Of a DNA stretch of 7,182 bases, positions 1-4,821 are shown piece after piece (positions within the stretch are counted from its first letter, which is position 1; each line of letters opens with the position of its first letter). Where the stretch lies: contig USEG01000044.1 of the NCBI GenBank assembly GCA_900553555.1, forward strand, positions 1-7,182, in the 5' to 3' direction. The position numbers and the translations under genes were made by a program. The notes under the pieces are model-generated. The model did not search any database and had not been told where the DNA came from. It saw only the letters and a program-made list of their open reading frames with translations. Origin of the DNA: an uncultured Clostridia bacterium. GTDB lineage: Bacteria > Bacillota > Clostridia > Christensenellales > Pumilibacteraceae.

Positions 1-116
1 GCCGGCTTATCGACCTGGCTGACGGTTTCTATACGGCTGCGTATCTGTTCACCGTCATCAGGCGTAACGCTTTCAAACGCCGTTTTGACTTTGTCTTTTA
101 CGTCTTTGTTTTTCAT
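1..116 (-). CDS. Partial protein downstream of ECF sigma factor (possible anti-sigma factor), N-terminus only
   Basis: The first 38 codons of a leftward gene are visible before the window edge; it starts MKNKDVKDKVKTAFESVTPD and stays open to base 1. Its ATG (114-116) overlaps the stop codon of the sigma factor gene in an ATGA arrangement, so the two are probably translationally coupled. A ribosome binding site (GGGAG on the minus strand, 126-130) lies 9 nt upstream of the start. The visible part is charged and hydrophilic, with no membrane segment or zinc-binding motif yet. A gene directly after an ECF sigma factor is often its anti-sigma factor, and Clostridia have many whose cytoplasmic N-terminus resembles this (a short lysine-rich helix followed by a TPD-type motif). 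That role is inferred from position, not from a recognised domain. Confidence 0.6.
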   Translation of the reverse strand, partial: MKNKDVKDKVKTAFESVTPDDGEQIRSRIETVSQVDKP

Positions 117-685
117 GATACAATACTCCCGTACTTATTTTTGATTTTTTTTATCGTCCTGTGATATACGGAAAGCACCGACGACAGAGACGCTTCCGTA
201 AAGGCAGCCACTTCGCGGAATTTCATTCCCGCCACCGCATGTAAGACAAGAATATCCCGTTCCGTTTTGGAAAGATTGTTTAAGCACTCTTCTATAAAAA
301 ACTTGTTTTCGGCGATTGTTTCCGCCGATACGGCGTGTTCGGCAAAAAAGCGTTCCGCCTCGTCGCTGTCCAGATAGTCGGTGCGTTTACCGGCGCCGAG
401 CTTTTTGTAACACAGGTTGCGCGCTATCGTCAGTATCCATGCCATCGGCTTGCCTACGGACGAATAGGCGGGCGCGTTTATATATACCGTTACGAATACG
501 TCCTGAGCAACGTCTTCCGCATCATGAAAGTTTTTCAGCAGCGACAGAGAATAGGCAAATACCGCGGTTTTTGTTTTTTTGTATAATTCGTCCAACGCCT
601 GAGCGCTGCCCTGTGCTATTTCCGATAAACATCTGTCTAATTCCGATGCGTCGGAGAGTGTGTCTGCAATGCTTAAAAAAATCAT
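113..685 (-). CDS. RNA polymerase ECF-type (group IV) sigma-70 factor
   Basis: A 190-residue protein with the two-domain layout and length of extracytoplasmic-function sigma factors, which direct RNA polymerase to a small stress- or signal-dependent regulon. Residues about 34-100 form sigma region 2: the core-binding helix has the hallmark DAEDVAQDVFVTVY (55-68), followed by WILTIARNLCYKKL (83-96), the -10 recognition part. Residues about 131-185 form region 4, with LSKTERDILVLHAVAGMKF and a helix-turn-helix ending in YHRTIKKIKNKYG. There is no region 1.1 or 3. The ATG at 683-685 follows AAAGGAG (696-702, 10 nt away). The downstream gene overlaps it by 4 nt and may encode its regulator. No convincing sigma-A promoter is seen upstream, which leaves room for autoregulation through a non-consensus promoter. 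The specific subfamily is not recognised. Confidence 0.93.
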   Translation of the reverse strand: MIFLSIADTLSDASELDRCLSEIAQGSAQALDELYKKTKTAVFAYSLSLLKNFHDAEDVAQDVFVTVYINAPAYSSVGKPMAWILTIARNLCYKKLGAGKRTDYLDSDEAERFFAEHAVSAETIAENKFFIEECLNNLSKTERDILVLHAVAGMKFREVAAFTEASLSSVLSVYHRTIKKIKNKYGSIVS

Positions 686-801
686 TTCTTTTTGGCTCCT
701 TTCACATAGTTAATCTTTGAAATGCGCTTTTTATTGCAACAATCGCAAAAATTTTTATAAATATTTTTCGGCTTCGCAATCGCGGCTGCGGAAATACGCG
801 T

Positions 802-831
802 GGGATATTCCCGTTTTTACGCGGCCGTAAA
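802..831. promoter_or_regulatory. Two adjacent short palindromes in the divergent intergenic region (possible operators)
   Basis: Between the sigma factor gene (ends its 5' side at 685) and the esterase gene (933) lie two neighbouring dyads. GGGA-TAT-TCCC occupies 802-812, and TTTACG-CGGC-CGTAAA occupies 816-831. They sit about 30-60 bp upstream of the esterase -35 box, a usual place for a regulator to bind. The stretch 730-780 is very A+T rich, including AAAAATTTTT. No regulator family is assigned to these sites, and short dyads can occur by chance. Confidence 0.3.
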
Positions 832-863
832 GCCCGAAAATTTGCGCGTTTAATAAATTCCGC

Positions 864-892
864 TTGCCTTTTTTACCCTTTTAGCCTATAAT
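864..892 (+). promoter_or_regulatory. Sigma-A type promoter of the CE15-like esterase gene
   Basis: TTGCCT (864-869, four of six consensus positions) is followed after exactly 17 nt by TATAAT (887-892, perfect consensus). Transcription would start near 899, giving a leader of about 34 nt that carries the ribosome binding site CGGAG (921-925), 7 nt before the ATG at 933. The leader start holds a small dyad AACTT/AAGTT (899-903 and 913-917). The perfect -10 suggests the housekeeping sigma factor rather than the divergently encoded ECF factor uses this promoter. Confidence 0.7.
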
Positions 893-932
893 GTACTCAA
901 CTTGCTTTAATAAAGTTTAACGGAGCGACAAT

Positions 933-2012
933 ATGCAATCGACCGAAAAAAACCAAAACGGCAGTTTACTTTTGGATTACCGGCTGCCCGAACTAATGGA
1001 AGACAAAACCGCGGGCACAAAACATTGGCGGGCGCGGCGCGAAGAAATTATACGCTTGCTTTCGCAGCAGGAATACGGTTTTATACCCCCGCATTTGCCT
1101 GCCAACGTAAAAACGACAGAAAAAAAACGTTATTTTGCGGGAAAGGGCATTTTGGAAACGCCGGTTTTCGGTTTTAACAACCAAGGCGAAAGCTTTGAGC
1201 TAAAGGCCAATCTCATTTATCCGGACGGCGGAAAACAATATCCGTTTTTCGTGTTCGCCAATTTTTCGAAGGACGTTCCGGACAAATATTTTCCAGCCGA
1301 AGAGCTGATCGACAGGGGATTCGGCGTCATTTCCTTTTTTTATCAGGACGTCTCGAAGGACGAAAACAGCTTCGGGGAGGGACTCGAACGCCTGTTTTTA
1401 AAACAGCGGCGCGACTGCGACACCTTTGGCAAAATTTCCTTGTGGGCATGGGCAATGTCCGCCATGCTCGACTATATTTTCGATAGAAAGCTGGTGTTAA
1501 ACAACCTTGTGGGCGCGATAGGTCATTCAAGGCTGGGCAAGACTGCGCTGTGGGCGGCGGCAAACGACGAGCGGTTTTCCTTCGTCTTTTCCAACGACTC
1601 CGGCTGCTCGGGCGCCGCGCTGTCGAGAAACAAACAGGGCGAAACGGTGGCGGACATAACCGCGGTTTTTCCGCACTGGTTCTGCAAAAATTACCTTGAT
1701 TACGCCGGCCGAGAAGACGAACTTCCCTTCGACCAACATTTTCTGCTGTCGCTGATAGCCCCTCGCACGCTGGTAGTAGGCGCGGCAAAAGAGGACACCT
1801 GGGCGGACACAACCAATCAATATCTTTGCTGCAAGGCCGCAATGCCCGCCTACGCGCTTTACGGAATGGGCGGCGGATTTGACGACGACAAGCCCGTCAC
1901 GGGCAAAAAATACGGTGCAAACGGCATCTTTTTCCGCGAAAGAACGGGCATGCATTATCTAAGTCGCGATGACTGGCACTTTTATATGGATATAATGACG
2001 GACAAAATTTAA
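933..2012 (+). CDS. CE15-like alpha/beta hydrolase (glucuronoyl-esterase superfamily), cytoplasmic
   Basis: A 359-residue protein. The nucleophile elbow GHSRLGKTALWAA (197-209) places the catalytic serine at S199, in the G-x-S-R-x-G-K form typical of carbohydrate esterase family 15, whose members cleave 4-O-methyl-glucuronoyl esters between lignin and xylan. NDSGCSGAALSR (221-232) aligns with the family's ESG segment, with Asp222 where the classical Glu sits; APRTLVVGAAKEDTWAD (276-292) supplies the alternative acid (E287/D288) used by many bacterial members. H341, in GMHYLSRDDW, is the probable catalytic histidine. The N-terminal helix ending in YGFIPP is also family-like. There is no signal peptide, so it would act inside the cell, on imported oligosaccharides or another ester. 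It has its own promoter and terminator and lies back-to-back with the sigma factor gene. The substrate is uncertain. Confidence 0.8.
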   Translation: MQSTEKNQNGSLLLDYRLPELMEDKTAGTKHWRARREEIIRLLSQQEYGFIPPHLPANVKTTEKKRYFAGKGILETPVFGFNNQGESFELKANLIYPDGGKQYPFFVFANFSKDVPDKYFPAEELIDRGFGVISFFYQDVSKDENSFGEGLERLFLKQRRDCDTFGKISLWAWAMSAMLDYIFDRKLVLNNLVGAIGHSRLGKTALWAAANDERFSFVFSNDSGCSGAALSRNKQGETVADITAVFPHWFCKNYLDYAGREDELPFDQHFLLSLIAPRTLVVGAAKEDTWADTTNQYLCCKAAMPAYALYGMGGGFDDDKPVTGKKYGANGIFFRERTGMHYLSRDDWHFYMDIMTDKI

Positions 2013-2018
2013 TTTTGT
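2002..2018 (+). repeat. Small A+T-rich hairpin over the esterase stop codon
   Basis: A perfect 7-bp inverted repeat, ACAAAAT (2002-2008) and ATTTTGT (2012-2018), with a 3-nt loop. It contains the TAA stop (2010-2012) and is followed by a short T-rich tract. It is weak in G+C, and the real terminator follows 20 bp later, so it may be an accessory 3'-end structure or chance. Confidence 0.35.
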
Positions 2019-2037
2019 TTTCCGCTGCAAATATTAA

Positions 2038-2071
2038 GGAGACAATCTTTTTTAACTGTCTCCGTTTTTTT
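2038..2071 (+). terminator. Rho-independent terminator of the esterase gene
   Basis: The stem GGAGACA (2038-2044) pairs with TGTCTCC (2057-2063) across a 12-nt loop and is followed by GTTTTTTT (2064-2071). It lies 26 nt after the esterase stop codon. On the other strand the same stem is followed only by TTAATATTT, so it could act as a weak bidirectional terminator for the convergent ogg gene, whose stop is about 55 nt away. Confidence 0.85.
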
Positions 2072-2116
2072 GTTCCAGATGATATTATGTAGGGCTTTTT
2101 TGCGGAAAATATAATA

Positions 2117-2941
2117 TTATTTTATTGCGGGCGTACCGGTTGTCTTGTTGCTGCGCGCATAATAAAACGTATACTGCTGCGCGAATCCGGCATACTCGCC
2201 GTATCTGTCGCGATAATACCGCTCCACTTTTTTGGGCGTGTTAAGCTGCTCGGTGCGATTGGCCTTAAATATCCATGTGTCCACCGGATAGGCGCCCGTG
2301 CGACGCAGGCCGAACAGCATTATGCAGTTGGCTACCTTTGGTCCGACGCCTTGCAGCGAAAGCAGTTTTTTGTATATTTTTTCGTCGCTGTTGTAGCACA
2401 TGATGCGCTGTTTTTCGCCGGGAAGAACGCGGCACGTCTCGTAAATATATTCGGCGCGATACCCCAGTCCCAAATCTTTAAGGTCGTTTACGGTGAGTTT
2501 TTGCAGCTGTTTTGCGGTGGGAAAGGCATAATATCCGCCCATATCCGTGCCGGCAGCGCGACAAAGCCGTTCGATGGTGTTTTGTATCCGCTTGATGTTG
2601 TTGTTGGCGGAGATAATAAACGAAAACACCGTTTCTTCAAAGTCCTGCCTTAATATTCTCAGTCCGCCGGAAAACGCCACCGCCCGGCTAAGCTCGGGGA
2701 AGGCCGAAAGTTTTTCGGTAATGTCGTCATAATTCGTATCGACGTCAAAGTACGACATAAAATAGTCTTTGTCCTCGTCTCGACATTCAAGCTTTGTGTA
2801 CATCCCGTCCTGCGACAAAAAGCACCGCTTGTCCGTCGAATATACCGTGGCGCCGCCGCCGACCATCGTGTATCTGAAAAGCTGTCCGCATTCCAGCGTA
2901 TCCTTTATGACAAAATGTTTTGAGGGAAAAAGCATCTGCAT
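2117..2941 (-). CDS. ogg: 8-oxoguanine DNA glycosylase / AP lyase (OGG1-type, HhH-GPD)
   Basis: A base-excision repair enzyme that removes 8-oxoguanine opposite cytosine and nicks the strand by beta-elimination. Counting from the start chosen here (274 residues), LECGQLFRY (16-24) is the N-terminal family signature, SANNNIKRI (111-119) is a conserved core segment, and LSLQGVGPKVANCIMLFGL (195-213) is the helix-hairpin-helix with catalytic Lys202. PVDTW (219-223) carries the essential Asp221, and the C-terminus has the usual AQQYTFYYAR. The frame stays open to 3070, but that extension runs through the rpmA terminator and the end of rpmA. The ATG at 2939-2941 has GGAG (2951-2954) 9 nt upstream, whereas the ATG at 2972-2974 has no ribosome binding site. 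No clear promoter was found; expression may come from readthrough. It converges on the esterase gene. Confidence 0.92.
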   Translation of the reverse strand: MQMLFPSKHFVIKDTLECGQLFRYTMVGGGATVYSTDKRCFLSQDGMYTKLECRDEDKDYFMSYFDVDTNYDDITEKLSAFPELSRAVAFSGGLRILRQDFEETVFSFIISANNNIKRIQNTIERLCRAAGTDMGGYYAFPTAKQLQKLTVNDLKDLGLGYRAEYIYETCRVLPGEKQRIMCYNSDEKIYKKLLSLQGVGPKVANCIMLFGLRRTGAYPVDTWIFKANRTEQLNTPKKVERYYRDRYGEYAGFAQQYTFYYARSNKTTGTPAIK

Positions 2942-2978
2942 ATTATATTTCTCCGCAACCGTTTTCTTTTGCATACAG

Positions 2979-3003
2979 AAAAAGGACGCATTGAACGTCC
3001 TTT
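2979..3003 (-). terminator. Rho-independent terminator after rpmA
   Basis: On the minus strand, GGACG (3000-2996) and CGTCC (2988-2984) form a stem extended by flanking A-U pairs (AAA 3003-3001 with TTT 2983-2981). The loop has 7 nt and the U tract has 5 nt (2983-2979). It starts 10 nt after the rpmA stop codon. It ends the bL21-Prp-bL27 unit and separates it from ogg, whose ribosome binding site lies just beyond. Confidence 0.82.
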
Positions 3004-3012
3004 CCGCTTTTG

Positions 3013-3306
3013 TTATTGTGCCGCAGCCTGTTCGGTCACTTCGATAACGCTTACCATTTTTTTGCCGCATCTCGTGCCGAATTTCATGATACCGGATTTA
3101 AGCGCAAACAAGGTATCGTCGCTGCCCTTTCCGACGTTTTTGCCGGGATGAACAGCCGTGCCTCTCTGTCTTACCAGAATGTTGCCGGCAAGTACGTATT
3201 GTCCGTCGGCGCGCTTAACTCCCAAACGCTTAGCCTGGGAATCTCTTCCGTTTTTGGTGGAGCCGCCGCCTTTTTTATGCGCGAATAACTGAATATTAAT
3301 AAACAT
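3013..3306 (-). CDS. rpmA: Large-subunit ribosomal protein bL27, with cleavable N-terminus
   Basis: A 97-residue protein of the usual bL27 length; its N-terminal tail reaches the peptidyl-transferase centre of the 50S subunit. The body shows the conserved [19 protein letters not shown] (13-31) and [20 protein letters not shown]. It begins [16 protein letters not shown]: the segment up to F8 is the Firmicutes-type extension, which the protease Prp removes between F8 and A9 to expose the functional N-terminus. GGAGG (3316-3320) stands 9 nt before the ATG (3304-3306). The gene overlaps the end of prp by 11 nt and is followed 10 nt later by a terminator. Confidence 0.98.
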   Translation of the reverse strand: MFINIQLFAHKKGGGSTKNGRDSQAKRLGVKRADGQYVLAGNILVRQRGTAVHPGKNVGKGSDDTLFALKSGIMKFGTRCGKKMVSVIEVTEQAAAQ

Positions 3307-3634
3307 GATTTTTTTCCTCCAACTTAATGAATTGCGGATATCCTTCCGCCATGTCCTTTATGCCGCATAACATAGTGTTCAAAACATCGTCCGTGCGGCG
3401 CCTTACATCTTCGTTGTCTGTGTTTACGGTAACGTGTAAAAAGCCTTTTTCGTCGTCGCGCTCGAATTTTACCGGCGCTTTTATTACCCGGGTAAGCCCC
3501 AAAAGCGCTGTCTGTGAAACAGCCGACAATGCCGCGCATACGATATCGCTGCCGCGCTCGCCTGCCCCGGTGTGCCCGCTTAAAGTAAATTCGACAATAT
3601 GACCGGCTTTTTTTATCACCGAAACGGTTGTCAT
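3296..3634 (-). CDS. prp: Ribosomal-processing cysteine protease Prp
   Basis: A 112-residue cytoplasmic protease that removes the N-terminal extension of bL27, an essential step in Firmicutes such as Staphylococcus aureus. The catalytic pair is visible in [20 protein letters not shown] (20-39): H21 and C33, with the same spacing as in known Prp proteins. The following helix and beta strands ([16 protein letters not shown]) match the family, formerly called YsxB/DUF464. Its ATG shares one base with the rplU stop (TGATG at 3636-3632) and only a poor ribosome binding site precedes it, so translation is probably coupled to rplU. It overlaps rpmA, its substrate gene, by 11 nt. The substrate's extension is intact, so the pair looks functional. 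Confidence 0.96.
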   Translation of the reverse strand: MTTVSVIKKAGHIVEFTLSGHTGAGERGSDIVCAALSAVSQTALLGLTRVIKAPVKFERDDEKGFLHVTVNTDNEDVRRRTDDVLNTMLCGIKDMAEGYPQFIKLEEKNHVY

Positions 3635-3933
3635 CAGCCTATATTTTCCACCAAAAGACGGGTAAACGGCTGTCTGTGACCTTGCTTTTTGCGCTCGTTT
3701 TTCTTGGCCTTATACTTAAAGACAACAATCTTTTTGTCCTTGCCCTGAGCCAGCACCTTGCAAGTAGCCTTGGCAGTGACATCCTTGCCCGTCGTAACGG
3801 TGTCCCCGTCTACGGTCATTAAAACGTCCAAAACCACCTTTTCGTCTTTCTGAACGGCGAGCTTTTCGACGTTGATGACGTCGCCGGGCTGAACCTTATA
3901 CTGCTTGCCGCCTGTTGCTATTATTGCGTACAT
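3634..3933 (-). CDS. rplU: Large-subunit ribosomal protein bL21
   Basis: A 99-residue protein of near-standard length for bL21, which binds 23S rRNA (domain I area) in the 50S subunit. It begins MYAIIATGGKQYKVQPGDVI, the family signature, and ends with the basic RNA-binding stretch VVFKYKAKKNERKKQGHRQP (70-89) followed by FTRLLVENI. AGGAGG (3941-3946) lies 7 nt before the ATG (3931-3933). It is the first gene of the bL21-Prp-bL27 unit, preceded by a structured leader and a consensus promoter. The stop codon overlaps the prp start by one base. Confidence 0.98.
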   Translation of the reverse strand: MYAIIATGGKQYKVQPGDVINVEKLAVQKDEKVVLDVLMTVDGDTVTTGKDVTAKATCKVLAQGKDKKIVVFKYKAKKNERKKQGHRQPFTRLLVENIG

Positions 3934-3946
3934 TTTAGCACCTCCT

Positions 3947-4012
3947 CAATGATGTCTCCGTTAGGCGAGGCAACCGATTTTACGGTTTTTGGGGCCTCCG
4001 CTATACGGCTCG
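3947..4012 (-). promoter_or_regulatory. Structured 5' leader of rplU (probable L21 leader)
   Basis: Transcription should start near 4012, so the rplU mRNA would carry a leader of about 79 nt. Read on the minus strand, an outer stem GAGGC (3998-3994) pairs with GCCTC (3971-3967). Inside it, AACCG (3987-3983) pairs with CGGTT (3976-3972) around the 6-nt loop TAAAAT. The two 3' arms abut; the 5' side has a 6-nt bulge. TAACGGAGAC follows before the ribosome binding site. This fits the L21 leader family of Firmicutes, thought to mediate feedback by bL21. I recognised it by position and folding, not by a model search. Confidence 0.65.
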
Positions 4013-4018
4013 GCAAAT

Positions 4019-4048
4019 ATTATACAATAAATCGCAAGAGTTTGTCAA
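4019..4048 (-). promoter_or_regulatory. Consensus sigma-A promoter of the rplU-prp-rpmA unit
   Basis: On the minus strand a perfect TTGACA (4048-4043) and a perfect TATAAT (4024-4019) are separated by 18 nt. This is one nt longer than optimal, but it is the strongest promoter in the window and fits a ribosomal protein operon. An 8-bp inverted repeat, AAATCGCA (4029-4036) with TGCGATTT (4059-4066), brackets the -35 box. Confidence 0.88.
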
Positions 4049-4079
4049 GCAAAATTCCTGCGATTTTTCGTCATTTTGC
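4029..4079. repeat. Interlocked inverted repeats around the rplU -35 box
   Basis: Two perfect inverted repeats interleave here. AAATCGCA (4029-4036) pairs with TGCGATTT (4059-4066), centred on the -35 box. GCAAAAT (4049-4055) pairs with ATTTTGC (4073-4079), just upstream of that box. They could be an operator, or part of a poor 3' end for the DivIVA-domain gene, whose stop is at 4092-4094. No T tract follows on the minus strand, so this is not a standard intrinsic terminator. Confidence 0.35.
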
Positions 4080-4091
4080 GCCGTTTTAACG

Positions 4092-4820
4092 TTATTTTTT
4101 ATCGTTTACGGGATTATCGTCCATCAGCAGTCCCAAATCGGCCATTATTTCCTCCAGGCTTTCCTTGGGGTTTAACGCCTCTTCAAAGCTAAATCCGCTC
4201 TCGCTTTCGCCCTTCGGGACGGGTGCGGAAACACGCTGCGATTTATACGACGACTTTTCGTCTTCGGGAAGCGTCATGAAGGTCGCCGGCGCAAAAGAGG
4301 GAATATCGTCTTCGTCGGGATTGTCGAGCGCCCCGTTTTGATGAATGAGTTTGGAAAACTCCTCGCGGAATTTGCTGCCCTCGTCCTCGCCGGAAGCGCC
4401 CGCCGCAGTCTTTCCCAAAATGCTGTTGACTTTGTCGTTAAAGTTGCTGATGGCCTCCAGATCGTCGGTGAGCGGATATTTTTTTATCAGTTTGGCATAG
4501 TAAGTCAACCAGCGCGCATGGAAAGTTTTTAGCTGTTCCATTTCCTGGGCATACTTATACGCCGAAAGCTTTTCTATCTCGTCGGCTTTTGCCAGCGCCG
4601 ACATGATGGCGTCGCTTATTCGGCGGGATTTTTGTTCGTACTCTTTGATTTTCGCCTGCTGCTCGTCCACCGTCTTTTTCAAGTCGTCGATGACTTTTTT
4701 CTGATTTTCGACGGCTGCTGCGGCGTCTCTTTCCGTCTTAGCGATGTAAGCGTCGACGTCGCGCCGTTCGTAGCCTTTGCGTACGATTCTGAATTTGCTG
4801 TCGTCTTCCTTTTTTTTCAT
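4092..4820 (-). CDS. DivIVA-domain coiled-coil protein
   Basis: A 242-residue soluble protein. Residues 10-30 (FRIVRKGYERRDVDAYIAK) match the N-terminal DivIVA/GpsB lipid-binding domain: F10, the G16-Y17 turn, V22-D23 and Y25 are the family positions. This domain binds curved or septal membrane and recruits division or cell-wall proteins. A charged coiled coil follows (about 28-66), then a second helical part with aromatics (70-136, including HARWLTYYAKLIKKYP), a long acidic and probably disordered linker (140-215), and a short C-terminal helix NPKESLEEIMADLGLLMD (217-234). There is no membrane segment. The start lies 1 nt after the pncB stop, with GGTGG (4828-4832) 7 nt upstream, so it is the last gene of the operon. 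Its length and tail differ from classical DivIVA and GpsB; its precise role and partners are unknown. Confidence 0.8.
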   Translation of the reverse strand: MKKKEDDSKFRIVRKGYERRDVDAYIAKTERDAAAAVENQKKVIDDLKKTVDEQQAKIKEYEQKSRRISDAIMSALAKADEIEKLSAYKYAQEMEQLKTFHARWLTYYAKLIKKYPLTDDLEAISNFNDKVNSILGKTAAGASGEDEGSKFREEFSKLIHQNGALDNPDEDDIPSFAPATFMTLPEDEKSSYKSQRVSAPVPKGESESGFSFEEALNPKESLEEIMADLGLLMDDNPVNDKK

Positions 4821-4821
4821 A

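Noticed and set aside
316..720. Rightward open frames opposite the sigma factor gene
   Set aside because: They are antisense to a clear sigma factor, with no ribosome binding site and no protein-like pattern.
1327..1955. Leftward open frames opposite the esterase gene
   Set aside because: They are antisense to a complete hydrolase with catalytic motifs; their Arg/Pro/Cys-rich products look like frame shadows.
2942..2947. TATAAT on the minus strand directly before the ogg ATG, as a -10 box for a leaderless transcript
   Set aside because: No -35 is found at a suitable distance, and a good ribosome binding site sits just upstream, which a leaderless mRNA would not include. It is likely chance in an A+T-rich spacer.
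2942..3070. N-terminal extension of the glycosylase to 3070, or a start at 2974
   Set aside because: The extension crosses the rpmA terminator and the rpmA coding end. Neither position has a ribosome binding site, whereas 2941 does, and the family normally begins close to the CGQ motif.
4049..4094. Intrinsic terminator after the DivIVA-domain gene
   Set aside because: An inverted repeat is present, but on the minus strand it is followed by the TTGACA box and no T tract.
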